A stretch of 64,000 nt of DNA, taken from contig MWFB01000008.1 of NCBI GenBank assembly GCA_002071385.1, positions 19,338 through 83,337 of the forward strand, given 5' to 3'. This document shows positions 1 to 9,161 of this stretch, in pieces; position 1 is the first letter of the stretch, and each line of letters starts with the position of its first letter. The translations under genes were made by a program, and so were the position numbers. Under the pieces are notes generated by a model. That model was not told the origin of the DNA and ran no database searches. It worked only from the letters and a program-made list of their open reading frames with translations. The stretch is from Bacteroidetes bacterium ADurb.Bin013. Lineage in GTDB: Bacteria > Bacteroidota > Bacteroidia > Bacteroidales > UBA932.

Positions 1-2
1 AA

Positions 3-1868
3 GCCATGGATAAGAGATCCTTCTTGTTCAAGCCGCTGCAGCTGATCAGGGGAGAAGCCGGGGAGGCCATGAAAAAGGCCCCTTTCAGGGAAAAAGGGTC
101 CCTGCAGGCCGGGGGACAGGAACATTACTACTTTGAAACACATTCGGCTTATGCAGTTCCACGGCACCAGGGAGGATTCTTTGTACGCGCCTCCACCCAA
201 AATCCTACGGATAACCAGCGGTTTGCAGCCTCATTATTACAGCTCAAAGCCTCCGACATTGAAGTTCAGGCGGGGTGCATCGGGGGTGGTTTCGGGTCAA
301 AGCAGGCACAGGCGAACTGGTGTGTGGCCTGGTCCACTTTGCTGGCATGGAAGACAAAAAAGCCCGTTTTGCTGATCCTGGAAAGAGAGCAGGATTTCCG
401 TATCACCGGCAAACGCCATCCTTTCAAAGCAAGCTGGGAGGTTGGCTTTGATCAGAAGGGCAGGATCCTGGCCATTGACCTGTCTGTGGCTTTTGACTGC
501 GGATGGTGTACCGATGTTTCCTATGCCGTCCTTCATCACAGCATTTTCCACATTGACGGGGCCTACTTCATTCCCAACCTGCATGTCATGTACTATCCAT
601 GCAGGACCAATAAAACCAGCAGCACCGCCTTCAGGGGTTTTGGTGTTCCCCAGGCTTTTTCCATCATTGAATCCATAGTAACTCAGATTGCCCGTTCCCT
701 GGGAAAGGATGCCGCGGCGGTTCGGTGGCAGAATTATTACGGCATAAAGAAAAACAACACCACACCGTGCAATATGACGGTGGATCACAACATACTGCGT
801 GCCGCCCACCGGCAGATGCTTGAAAAAAGCAACTACAGCGCCTTGCGCAAACAGGTGAAGGAATTCAATAAGAAACACATTTCTGTCAAACGCGGTCTTG
901 CCATGGTTCCCGGGAAGTTCGGTATTTCTTTCAATGAAAGTTTCCTGAACCAGGCAGGAGCACTTATCAATATTTACCGGGACGGTTCGGTGCTGATCCA
1001 TATTCCCGGTACAGAAATGGGGCAGGGATTGTACGACAAGTCCAGGACCGTGGTATCCCGGGAACTTGGTGTTTCCTTAGAGCGGATAAGGGTCAGCGAT
1101 ACTTCTACGGCTGTTATTCCAAACACTACCTCTACAGCCGCTTCAACGGGGAGTGATTTTGCCGGTTCAGCGCTGAAAGACGCATGTGACAAACTGAAAA
1201 AGCGTCTTGCACCGATCGCCCTGGAAATGATGGGATTGAAAAAGGGTAAGCTGGACTGGGGAAATGATGTCATTGCCTGCAAAGAAGCCCGCAAAACCCT
1301 GTCTTTTCCTGACCTGGCCTTACACGCCTATATGGAGCTGGAATCTCTGAGTGAAAAGGGTTTCTATAAAAGGGAAGGAATAGGATTTGAACTGGAAACC
1401 ATGGAGGGTCGCCCTTACTGGTATTATGTGATGGGTTGTGCCGTTACGCTGGTGGAGCTGAACCTGCTGACCGGTGAGTTCAGCATTCCGGATGTCTGGA
1501 TCCTGCACGACAGCGGATATCCCATAGACAAAGGAATAGACCTGGGACAGATACACGGCGCGTTCATACAGGGAATGGGGTGGTGCACCATGGAAAAACT
1601 TATTACAGACGAAACGGGGCAATTGCAGACTTTTTCCCTGGATAATTATAAGATTCCCGGGATTTATGAGCTTCCGGACAATTTTCATATCGAATTATTC
1701 GAGGGTAATCCTGAACCACGTAATATACATAATTCCAGGGCTATAGGAGAGCCTCCGCTGATTTATGCGCTTTCTGTATGGCTAGCATTATCCGATGCGA
1801 GGGGAAAAATGCTTTCCCTGCCCGCTACCAGGGAAGAATTGATAAAACCTTTGTATGATGAAAAATAA
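3..1868 (+). CDS. Molybdenum hydroxylase large subunit (xanthine dehydrogenase/aldehyde oxidase family), 5' end outside window
   Basis: This is the Moco-binding subunit of a xanthine-oxidase-family enzyme, which hydroxylates purines, other N-heterocycles or aldehydes. The frame is open to the left edge, so the N-terminus is missing; about 620 residues are visible counting from the ATG at base 6. The family landmarks appear in order: GGQEH (residues 36-40), GGGFGSK (93-99), FRGFG (209-213, the Moco-contacting Arg at 210), GTEMGQG in the middle, and GEPP near the end, whose Glu (about 582) is the catalytic base in the family. The two residues that orient xanthine in the bovine enzyme are changed: Glu802 aligns with Gln100 and Arg880 with His178. 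The substrate is therefore probably not xanthine. The next gene overlaps its stop codon. No FAD or 2Fe-2S partner is in view. Confidence 0.9.
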   Translation, partial: AMDKRSFLFKPLQLIRGEAGEAMKKAPFREKGSLQAGGQEHYYFETHSAYAVPRHQGGFFVRASTQNPTDNQRFAASLLQLKASDIEVQAGCIGGGFGSKQAQANWCVAWSTLLAWKTKKPVLLILEREQDFRITGKRHPFKASWEVGFDQKGRILAIDLSVAFDCGWCTDVSYAVLHHSIFHIDGAYFIPNLHVMYYPCRTNKTSSTAFRGFGVPQAFSIIESIVTQIARSLGKDAAAVRWQNYYGIKKNNTTPCNMTVDHNILRAAHRQMLEKSNYSALRKQVKEFNKKHISVKRGLAMVPGKFGISFNESFLNQAGALINIYRDGSVLIHIPGTEMGQGLYDKSRTVVSRELGVSLERIRVSDTSTAVIPNTTSTAASTGSDFAGSALKDACDKLKKRLAPIALEMMGLKKGKLDWGNDVIACKEARKTLSFPDLALHAYMELESLSEKGFYKREGIGFELETMEGRPYWYYVMGCAVTLVELNLLTGEFSIPDVWILHDSGYPIDKGIDLGQIHGAFIQGMGWCTMEKLITDETGQLQTFSLDNYKIPGIYELPDNFHIELFEGNPEPRNIHNSRAIGEPPLIYALSVWLALSDARGKMLSLPATREELIKPLYDEK

Positions 1869-2226
1869 CCTGCGCGTGATTTTATTCTGGTCTGTCTGCT
1901 GGGGACTGGCAGAAGCCGTTCTGGGTTTTGTATTGCATTTGGTAGAGAATTCAGCAGGGATCCTGCTTTATCCCTTCGGGGCATACTGTCTTATCATGGC
2001 TTTCAGGAAAAGCGGCAACAAGGCGGTTGTTCCCGTACTTGTCACACTGATAACGGCTTTTCTCAAATTGAGCAACCTGGCCATTACCCCGCCTGAATTC
2101 CATTACAGGGTATATTTTCCTGTAATGGCCATACTTTCAGAAGGTTTGGTCACTTCCGGGCTCTTGTTCATAATTACAATGCTGCCTGTGGAAAAATTGT
2201 TCATTAAGCTGGGGATAAAAAGGTGA
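1858..2226 (+). CDS. Small multi-pass membrane protein of unknown function
   Basis: The protein has about 122 residues and roughly four hydrophobic segments (near residues 6-25, 30-47, 57-75 and 88-112), with a basic C-terminus. It overlaps the end of the molybdenum hydroxylase gene by about 11 bp, so it is probably translationally coupled to it and may serve the same pathway, for example substrate uptake. An alternative ATG lies one codon upstream. The size and helix count recall small S-component-like or integral membrane proteins, but I do not recognise a family with confidence. Confidence 0.7.
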   Translation: MKNNLRVILFWSVCWGLAEAVLGFVLHLVENSAGILLYPFGAYCLIMAFRKSGNKAVVPVLVTLITAFLKLSNLAITPPEFHYRVYFPVMAILSEGLVTSGLLFIITMLPVEKLFIKLGIKR

Positions 2227-2417
2227 TTATTGTGCATATTTTTAATTTTGTGGACAAATCACGATTTTTGCATTTTTGCCAACAGGGATATTAACATCCG
2301 TTTTTGGGCCATTCATGATTAAACGTTTGATTTTCAAACCTATTATTTTGTTTTCAACATATCAACAGACTATTAAAAGTAACAAAAGACTATAAATCCA
2401 ATTATATTTATTGCTTC
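2227..2417. other. Intergenic AT-rich region before ruvB
   Basis: This is the largest non-coding gap in the window. It is AT-rich and holds a -7-like TAATTTTG at 2243-2250, a weak GGAT/ATCC mini-hairpin followed by five T at 2286-2305, and TATATTTA at 2403-2410, seven bases before the ruvB ATG. I saw no tRNA or structured RNA in it. Confidence 0.5.
2403..2410 (+). promoter_or_regulatory. Possible -7 box of ruvB operon (imperfect)
   Basis: TATATTTA differs from TAnnTTTG only in the last base. It ends seven bases before the ruvB ATG, the same spacing seen at canonical boxes of rsmA and thyA in this window. Confidence 0.35.
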
Positions 2418-3431
2418 ATGGCAGATTTTGACCCCCACAGTAACAAAGAAACTATTGACAGAGATTTTGAAGAGCAGATAAGACCAAGGGAATTCACCCA
2501 GTTCTCCGGTCAGGATAAGATCACAGACAACCTGAAGGTCTTTGTGAAAGCTGCCATTCTCAGGGATGAGTCCCTGGACCATGTCCTTTTGCATGGCCCT
2601 CCGGGATTGGGTAAAACAACGCTGGCACACATCATTGCGCACGAAATGGGGGTAGGGATGAGGATCACCTCGGGCCCCGTGCTGGATAAACCGGGAGATC
2701 TGGCAGGATTGCTCACCGGACTGGAACCAAGGGATGTTCTTTTCATAGACGAGATCCATCGTCTTTCCCCTGTTGTGGAAGAATACCTGTATTCTGCCAT
2801 GGAGGATTTTACGATTGATATCATGCTGGACAAAGGACCGGGTGCCCGTTCAGTACAAATATCCCTCCAGCCATTCACCCTGGTAGGGGCCACAACCCGG
2901 AGCGGCCTGCTTACTTCTCCCCTTAGGGCACGTTTTGGTATACAATGCCACCTTGAGTATTACGATGCTCCCGTGCTGCTGCAGATCGTACAGCGTTCGG
3001 CGTCCATTCTCCAGGTGGAAATAGAGCATGAAGCTGCCCGCGAAATCGCTTCCCGCAGCCGGGGAACTCCCAGAATAGCCAATTCGCTGTTGAGAAGGGT
3101 AAGGGATTTTGCCCAGGTAAAAGGTTCCGGAAAGATAGACACGGCTATCACGCAATATGCGCTGAATGCATTGAATATTGATAAAAGAGGGCTGGACCAG
3201 ATGGACAACAAGATATTGTCCACCATCATCCATAAATTCAACGGAGGCCCTGTCGGAATAGGCACTATAGCCACAGCCGTAAGCGAGGAAGTGGGAACAC
3301 TGGAAGAAGTATACGAACCATTTCTTATCAAGGAAGGCTTTTTACAGCGAACCCAAAGGGGCAGGGAGGCTACGAAACTAGCTTATGAGCATTTAGGCAT
3401 ATTGCCTGCAGAAAACAAGACACTGTTCTAA
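2418..3431 (+). CDS. ruvB: Holliday junction branch migration helicase RuvB
   Basis: RuvB is the AAA+ motor that, with RuvA, drives branch migration of Holliday junctions during recombinational repair. The 337-residue protein has the family's usual length. Visible motifs are Walker [10 protein letters not shown] (60-68), Walker B with DEIH (111-114), sensor 1 GATTR (157-161), the LRARFG stretch near 169-174 that carries the arginine finger region, and a C-terminal winged-helix ending. It opens a tight seven-gene run reaching the PpiD-like gene. The partner genes ruvA and ruvC are not in the window. Confidence 0.97.
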   Translation: MADFDPHSNKETIDRDFEEQIRPREFTQFSGQDKITDNLKVFVKAAILRDESLDHVLLHGPPGLGKTTLAHIIAHEMGVGMRITSGPVLDKPGDLAGLLTGLEPRDVLFIDEIHRLSPVVEEYLYSAMEDFTIDIMLDKGPGARSVQISLQPFTLVGATTRSGLLTSPLRARFGIQCHLEYYDAPVLLQIVQRSASILQVEIEHEAAREIASRSRGTPRIANSLLRRVRDFAQVKGSGKIDTAITQYALNALNIDKRGLDQMDNKILSTIIHKFNGGPVGIGTIATAVSEEVGTLEEVYEPFLIKEGFLQRTQRGREATKLAYEHLGILPAENKTLF

Positions 3432-3442
3432 AAAGTAATATT

Positions 3443-4669
3443 ATGAATAAAAGCCTGTTTTTCACCGTTTTAAGCATTTTGTTGATTTCAGCGGCCACTG
3501 ATGCGCACGCATGCACTTCGGCCATCATAACGGGGAAAGTCACCGCAAACGGAAAGCCTATGCTATGGAAACACAGGGATACAGGGCAGGAGCAAAACCG
3601 CATAGCCTATTTTGATTCCGGAAAGTATGGCTTCCTGGCCCTGACAGACGCGCCCGATAAAGGTGAAGAAGCCTGGATAGGAACCAATAAGGCAGGTTTT
3701 TCCATCATGAACACGGCATCCTACAACCTTAAGGATGACGAGGTCAGGGAAATGGACCGTGAAGGAAAGCTCATGTTCAGGGCTTTGGAAATATGTGCAG
3801 GATTGGAAGATTTTGAGCGGTTTCTGGACACGTTGTCCAGACCTATGAGGGTTGAGGCCAATTTTGGCGTTATTGACGCTTCCGGAGGGGCTGCCTTTTA
3901 CGAGGTCAACAACCATTCCTGGGTGAAACTGGACGTTAATGACCCTGCCATAGCCCCACACGGATACCTGGTCTATACCAATTTTTCCTATACCGGCAGG
4001 ATCAACCAGGGAAAGGGGTACATGCGGTATATGACTGCCAGTGATCTTTTCCTGGAAAAATCAGCCATAGGCGGTTTTACCCCGCAATGGATTTTCAGTC
4101 ACGTTTCCCGCTCCTTTTACCATGCATTTCTTGGAATCGACCTTTGTGATCCGGCCTTTTCCACGCAACTTGCGAAAGGATGGTTTATTGACCAGGATTT
4201 CATACCCCGCCGTAGCAGCACCTGTTCTATCGTGATAGAGGGTGTAAAACCAGGAGAGGATCCCCTCAACACCATCATGTGGACTGTTTTGGGATATCCG
4301 CCGGCCGGAGTTTGTGTTCCCCTGTGGGTGAACATGGAATCACGGCAGCCCGCCCTGCTTGTGGGACAAGGCGAAAACAACAGGTCCCCTTTGTGTGAAA
4401 AAGCAGTCGGCCTCAAGCACCGGGTCTTTTCTGTGGAAAGAGGCAACGGGCCCTGCTATATGCATTTTTCTTTAATATATAACAGTGAGGGTACAGGGTT
4501 CATGCAACAACTGACTATCCTGGAAGGCAGTCTTTTTGAAAAATATAATGCGCTCATTGATTCCCTGGAAAAAGAAGGCATGACAGGGAAAAAACTGGCA
4601 AAGAAAAGCGTAGGGGAGATGTACAAGGAAGTCTCGGCGCTTATTGAAGAGGTATATGACAGACTTTGA
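3443..4669 (+). CDS. Exported N-terminal-Cys Ntn hydrolase (carcinine hydrolase/isopenicillin-N acyltransferase-like, C45-type)
   Basis: The 408-residue protein starts with a signal peptide (residues 1-23) ending AHA, directly followed by CTSAI. Cleavage would expose Cys24 as the N-terminal nucleophile, the catalytic arrangement of the linear amide C-N hydrolase group. Family-like features follow: MLWKHRDT near residue 40, a GTNKAGFSIMNTASYN stretch near residues 78-95 and NFGVIDASGGAAFYE in the middle. The likely reaction is hydrolysis of a linear amide in the periplasm; the substrate cannot be read from sequence. It begins 11 bp after ruvB and overlaps mfd by 14 bp. Assignment to this group is good; the exact enzyme name is inference. 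Confidence 0.8.
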   Translation: MNKSLFFTVLSILLISAATDAHACTSAIITGKVTANGKPMLWKHRDTGQEQNRIAYFDSGKYGFLALTDAPDKGEEAWIGTNKAGFSIMNTASYNLKDDEVREMDREGKLMFRALEICAGLEDFERFLDTLSRPMRVEANFGVIDASGGAAFYEVNNHSWVKLDVNDPAIAPHGYLVYTNFSYTGRINQGKGYMRYMTASDLFLEKSAIGGFTPQWIFSHVSRSFYHAFLGIDLCDPAFSTQLAKGWFIDQDFIPRRSSTCSIVIEGVKPGEDPLNTIMWTVLGYPPAGVCVPLWVNMESRQPALLVGQGENNRSPLCEKAVGLKHRVFSVERGNGPCYMHFSLIYNSEGTGFMQQLTILEGSLFEKYNALIDSLEKEGMTGKKLAKKSVGEMYKEVSALIEEVYDRL

Positions 4670-7600
4670 TGTACAGGAAATACAGCAATTTCTGGAAAAA
4701 ACATCACCGCGGCATATTCCCGGGATCCTGTCGCTAAAGGGACTTACCGGTTCTGCCGTCTATTTTCCCGTTGCATCGCTTGTTAAAAAGACACCCGGGA
4801 AAATCCATGTACTGATACGTGAAGATTCCACCGAGGCTTCTTATGCTGCCGCAGATCTGTCCGTGTTGCTGGGCTATGAAAACGTATATCTTTTTCCTGC
4901 TTCGTACAGGGGAACGGGAAAAACCGCCCGTCCCGACGAATCGTTCCAGGTGCAGCGGACCATGGCTCTGCGGGCAGTTGCACAGTTTTACAGGGAACCT
5001 GCAGACATCCTGCTGGTGACTTATCCAAAAGCCCTGCAGGAAGGAATACCTGAAAAATCCTTGCTGGAAACAGGACATCTTGCCATAAGGCAGCATCAGG
5101 CATTGTCACACCAGGATATCAAAGAGTATCTGTTTTCCGCTGGCTTCGAAAAAACAGATTTTGTAAGTGAGCCGGGACAATTTGCGGTCAGGGGAAGCAT
5201 CCTGGATGTTTTTTCCTATTCGGAAAACCGTCCATGCAGGATCAATTTCTTTGGAGACCAGGTGGAAAACATCAGGATATTCGACCAAAACACACAATTA
5301 TCCATAGAAGAGCGTGCCACCATAGATATTTTTCCGCGCTTGCAGGGTGAACGGTCTTTGCTGGATGTCATTGAAAACCAAGCCCTGGTATGGTCTTTTT
5401 TAGAATCATTCAGGGATATTCCACAGCAGATTCCGGTTATCCTGGTGAATCCCCTGACGGAAGAAGGGTCGAAAGTCTTATACGACACAACGCCACAGCC
5501 TGTTTTCAACAAGAATTTCAACCTGCTGGTAAATGACATCAGCCTGAAGAAGGAAAATGGCTATGACGTCTTCATACTCAGCGAAAACAAAGCACAAATT
5601 AGAAGGCTGGAAGGGATCTTTCAAAGCCTGGACTGTCCAAAGGATTTTGTCCGCTACCGGGAGATCTCTTTACACGAGGGTTTCACCGATCACGGCAACA
5701 AGATATGCTATTATACAGACCACCAGCTTTTCCAGCGTATTCACAGGGTATACCTCAAAAGGTCGGTCCAGAAAAGCGAGCAGATCACCATCAATGACCT
5801 GTCCGGGTTCAAAATCGGAGATTATGTGGTCCACATTGACCACGGGGTGGGGGTATTCGGAGGGCTGGTGAAAATGGTCAACAACGGCAGGGAACAGGAA
5901 GCCGTCAAGCTCATATACAGGGACAACGATGCCCTGTATGTGAGTATCCACGGGCTACACAGAATTGCCCGGTTCAAGGGCAAAGACAGTGAACCACCCA
6001 GGATTTCGAAGCTGGGCACAGGGGCCTGGAACAAGATCAGGCAGCAAACAAAGAAAAAGGTCAAGGATATTGCCCGTGACCTGATACAACTTTATTCAGA
6101 AAGGATCTCGGCAAAAGGATTTGCTTTTTCTGCCGATACCTACCTGCAGCAGCAGCTGGAAGCCTCTTTCCTTTTTGAAGACACCCCCGATCAGCTCCTG
6201 GCCACGGAACAGGTAAAGGCCGATATGGAGAAACCGTATCCCATGGACAGGCTCCTGTGCGGGGATGTGGGTTTCGGAAAAACCGAGATAGCCATCAGGG
6301 CGGCCTTCAAGGCAGTTACAGACGGGAAACAGGTGGCCATCCTTGTTCCCACAACCATCCTGGCCCTACAGCATTACCAGACGATTTCCGAAAGGCTGGC
6401 CGATTTTCCCGTGAAGACCAGGTTCTTATCCCGCCTCAAGACACCAGCCCAAACCAGTGAAATCCTTGAGCAGCTGAAGGAAGGAGCCATAGACATCATG
6501 ATCGGGACGCACCGGCTTCTCAACAAGGACGTGATCTTCAAAGACCTCGGCTTGCTGATCATAGATGAAGAGCAAAAATTTGGCGTTGCCGCCAAGGAAA
6601 GGCTCAAGCACTTGAAAGTCAATGTGGACACCCTGACCATGACCGCTACCCCCATCCCCAGGACATTGCAGTTTTCATTGATGGGAGCCAGGGACCTGTC
6701 CATCATGCAGACACCGCCATCCAACAGGCTTCCTATCCATACGGAAGTACAGGTTTTTGACGAGGAAATCATAGGTCAGGCAATAGACAGGGAACTTGAG
6801 AGGGGAGGACAGCTCTTTTTTGTGCACAACCGGATATTGGACATTGAAACCATTGCCGACATACTTCGGCAGATGCGTCCCGGGCTCAGGATAGCCATAG
6901 GTCATGGGCAAATGCCCCCCAGGACCATGGAAAAGGTATTGCTGGATTTCATTTGCGGGGATTACGATGTGTTACTCTCCACATCGATCATAGAAAACGG
7001 GATAGACATACCCAATTGCAACACCATAATCATCAATATGGCCCATCGTTTCGGACTGAGTGACCTGCACCAGATGAGGGGGCGGGTGGGACGCTCCAAC
7101 AAAAAGGCCTATTGCTACCTGCTGGTGCCCGGGAATACCGATCTGTGTGAAGATGCAAAAAGAAGGCTCAAAGCGCTGGAATCCTTTACAGAGCTGGGAA
7201 GCGGCCTGAATATAGCCATGCAGGACCTGGATATCCGTGGCGCAGGGAACCTGTTGGGGGGAGAACAGAGCGGATTCATTGTCCAGATGGGCTTTGAGGC
7301 TTACCAGCGCATCCTGGAAGAGGCACTGGCCGAGTTGAATCCCGGTGCCGGGGATATCACTGTTGCGGTCGATTGTGCCATAGACACAGACCTGGAGATT
7401 ATGATTCCCGATGATTACATTTCGCAGGTTTCTGAAAAGATAAGGCTTTACAAGGAATTGGACAGCATAAGGGATGAAGACCGGCTGCAACGTTTTTTCG
7501 CCTCCCTGGAAGACAGGTTCGGGCCGATACCTGAACAATTAAGGCAACTGGGATATGTTGTCAGGTTAAGGCAATTGGCGGTAAAGACAGGGTTTGAGCG

Positions 7601-7820
7601 CATTGTGCTAAAGAACGGCATAATGCTTGCATATTTCATTTCTGATCAGCAGTCGGATTACTATAAAACACAACAATTTTCGGATATATTGAATTATATA
7701 TCATTGAATCATAAAAATTTGCAGGTGAAGGAACATAATAATAAACTGTTTCTCAAAATACCTCATGTAAGGAGTGCCGAGGCTGCTTACAATTTTTTAA
7801 AAATATTTGCAAAACCCTGA
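4656..7820 (+). CDS. mfd: Transcription-repair coupling factor Mfd
   Basis: Mfd removes RNA polymerase stalled at DNA damage and recruits the UvrABC machinery. From the ATG at 4656, inside the end of the previous gene, the protein has 1054 residues, a little shorter than E. coli Mfd (1148). Parts seen in order are an N-terminal UvrB-like region, the CarD-like RNA-polymerase-interacting domain beginning near residue 385 (GDYVVHIDHGVGVF), Walker A GDVGFGKT (536-543), DEEQKFG (637-643), the TATPIPRTL and RGRVGRS helicase motifs, and the C-terminal TRCF domain. An upstream in-frame TTG at 4644 exists, but the ATG is preferred. Confidence 0.97.
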   Translation: MTDFDVQEIQQFLEKTSPRHIPGILSLKGLTGSAVYFPVASLVKKTPGKIHVLIREDSTEASYAAADLSVLLGYENVYLFPASYRGTGKTARPDESFQVQRTMALRAVAQFYREPADILLVTYPKALQEGIPEKSLLETGHLAIRQHQALSHQDIKEYLFSAGFEKTDFVSEPGQFAVRGSILDVFSYSENRPCRINFFGDQVENIRIFDQNTQLSIEERATIDIFPRLQGERSLLDVIENQALVWSFLESFRDIPQQIPVILVNPLTEEGSKVLYDTTPQPVFNKNFNLLVNDISLKKENGYDVFILSENKAQIRRLEGIFQSLDCPKDFVRYREISLHEGFTDHGNKICYYTDHQLFQRIHRVYLKRSVQKSEQITINDLSGFKIGDYVVHIDHGVGVFGGLVKMVNNGREQEAVKLIYRDNDALYVSIHGLHRIARFKGKDSEPPRISKLGTGAWNKIRQQTKKKVKDIARDLIQLYSERISAKGFAFSADTYLQQQLEASFLFEDTPDQLLATEQVKADMEKPYPMDRLLCGDVGFGKTEIAIRAAFKAVTDGKQVAILVPTTILALQHYQTISERLADFPVKTRFLSRLKTPAQTSEILEQLKEGAIDIMIGTHRLLNKDVIFKDLGLLIIDEEQKFGVAAKERLKHLKVNVDTLTMTATPIPRTLQFSLMGARDLSIMQTPPSNRLPIHTEVQVFDEEIIGQAIDRELERGGQLFFVHNRILDIETIADILRQMRPGLRIAIGHGQMPPRTMEKVLLDFICGDYDVLLSTSIIENGIDIPNCNTIIINMAHRFGLSDLHQMRGRVGRSNKKAYCYLLVPGNTDLCEDAKRRLKALESFTELGSGLNIAMQDLDIRGAGNLLGGEQSGFIVQMGFEAYQRILEEALAELNPGAGDITVAVDCAIDTDLEIMIPDDYISQVSEKIRLYKELDSIRDEDRLQRFFASLEDRFGPIPEQLRQLGYVVRLRQLAVKTGFERIVLKNGIMLAYFISDQQSDYYKTQQFSDILNYISLNHKNLQVKEHNNKLFLKIPHVRSAEAAYNFLKIFAKP

Positions 7821-7842
7821 AAAAGTGCGACATTTGCAAGCT

Positions 7843-9150
7843 ATGCAAAAAACAGGAATCCGGATTCTGGTCTTTATTTTACCGTTCTTGTTCATTGGAA
7901 CGGGCAAAATACAGGCACAGGCAACGATGGATGCATTAGGCACATATACATCGTATTCAATGTTTGGGGTGGGTGAACTGCTCAGGCCCGGAACGACCCT
8001 GAACAGGGGCATGGGCGGCATAGGAACGGGACTAAGGGATAACCGCTATATCAATTACCTGAATCCGGCTTCTGCATCGTCGGTGGATTCGCTCGCATTC
8101 ATGTTCGATTTTGGATTGATGCAGAATAATTACATTAACACGGACGGAACACTTACCACGGCATACAATGCCTTCAATATGCACCACATTATCCTGTCAT
8201 TTCCCGTATGGAGACGTTCTGCCATGCAATTGGGGATAGTTCCGTACAGCAATGTGGGATACCGTTTCATTGAAGATGAGTCCCGGGATGAGATACTGGC
8301 CAATATTGGAGCCTATCGTTATTATTATTACGGTCAGGGAAGCATCAACCAGGCCTTTGTTTCGTTTTCGGCCACATTTTTCCGCCACCTGGCGGTAGGT
8401 GCGCAGGGTATGTTTTTTTTCGGGAACATAGAAAAGCATGCGCAGGCCATATCCCTTTCTGCCCCGGAATTGTACGGCACACTCAAGACGGGTTATGACA
8501 TTGTGATAGGATCTTTTGGAGCACAATTCGGGCTGCAGGCATTCGGGAATTTTTCTCCAAGCACAACATTCACCGTCGGGGCAACATTCCAGCCACGGGC
8601 ATCTCTGCGCGGGGATGTCACGCGCTTTGCCAAGGTCGAGAAAGGGGCTTTCATAGATACAGTTTATTCACAGACCAGCCAGGGATCTCAAATGTCCATC
8701 CCCATGGAATGGTCTGTTGGTTTTTCCATCCGCAAACGCGACAAATGGGTTTTAGGGGCTGATTATACACAGTCTGACTGGAGAAAATCAATATTTGCAT
8801 CCACACCCGGGATCAATTTTGAGCCGGCATTAAGCAGGACGGTGAAAGCCGGACTTGAATTCACCCCGGACCGTTACAGTATCCGTTATTATATGCGCAG
8901 GTGGACCTACAGGCTGGGAGCTTACTACGACAAGTCCTACATGATGCTGAACGGGAACCAGGTGACAGCCATGGGTGTGACATTCGGATTTTCAGTGCCT
9001 GTTTACCGCTGGTACAATTCAATAGCTGTCTCTGTAGACGCCGGTCAAAGGGGAAGTATTGAAAATAATCTTATCAGGGAACGTTATATTATGTTAATTT
9101 TGAACTTCAATTTGCATGATATTTGGTTTATAAAACATAGATACAATTAA
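7843..9150 (+). CDS. Outer-membrane beta-barrel protein of unknown function
   Basis: The ATG at 7843 gives 435 residues with a clean signal peptide (hydrophobic core 7-20, ending QAQA). The rest is rich in alternating aromatic and small residues, ends in a strand-like pattern and contains glycine-rich turns, all typical of a barrel. The opening SMFGVGELLRPG and NPAS motifs occur in many Bacteroidota barrel proteins of the PorV/FadL-like type, but the family is uncertain. It lies 22 bp after mfd and 11 bp before an exported TPR protein, with lptC and a foldase beyond, which suggests a role in the outer membrane or its assembly. Confidence 0.75.
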   Translation: MQKTGIRILVFILPFLFIGTGKIQAQATMDALGTYTSYSMFGVGELLRPGTTLNRGMGGIGTGLRDNRYINYLNPASASSVDSLAFMFDFGLMQNNYINTDGTLTTAYNAFNMHHIILSFPVWRRSAMQLGIVPYSNVGYRFIEDESRDEILANIGAYRYYYYGQGSINQAFVSFSATFFRHLAVGAQGMFFFGNIEKHAQAISLSAPELYGTLKTGYDIVIGSFGAQFGLQAFGNFSPSTTFTVGATFQPRASLRGDVTRFAKVEKGAFIDTVYSQTSQGSQMSIPMEWSVGFSIRKRDKWVLGADYTQSDWRKSIFASTPGINFEPALSRTVKAGLEFTPDRYSIRYYMRRWTYRLGAYYDKSYMMLNGNQVTAMGVTFGFSVPVYRWYNSIAVSVDAGQRGSIENNLIRERYIMLILNFNLHDIWFIKHRYN

Positions 9151-9161
9151 AACATACAACA

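Noticed and set aside
4644..4655. TTG start for mfd
   Set aside because: An ATG four codons later gives a normal Mfd start with a shorter overlap.
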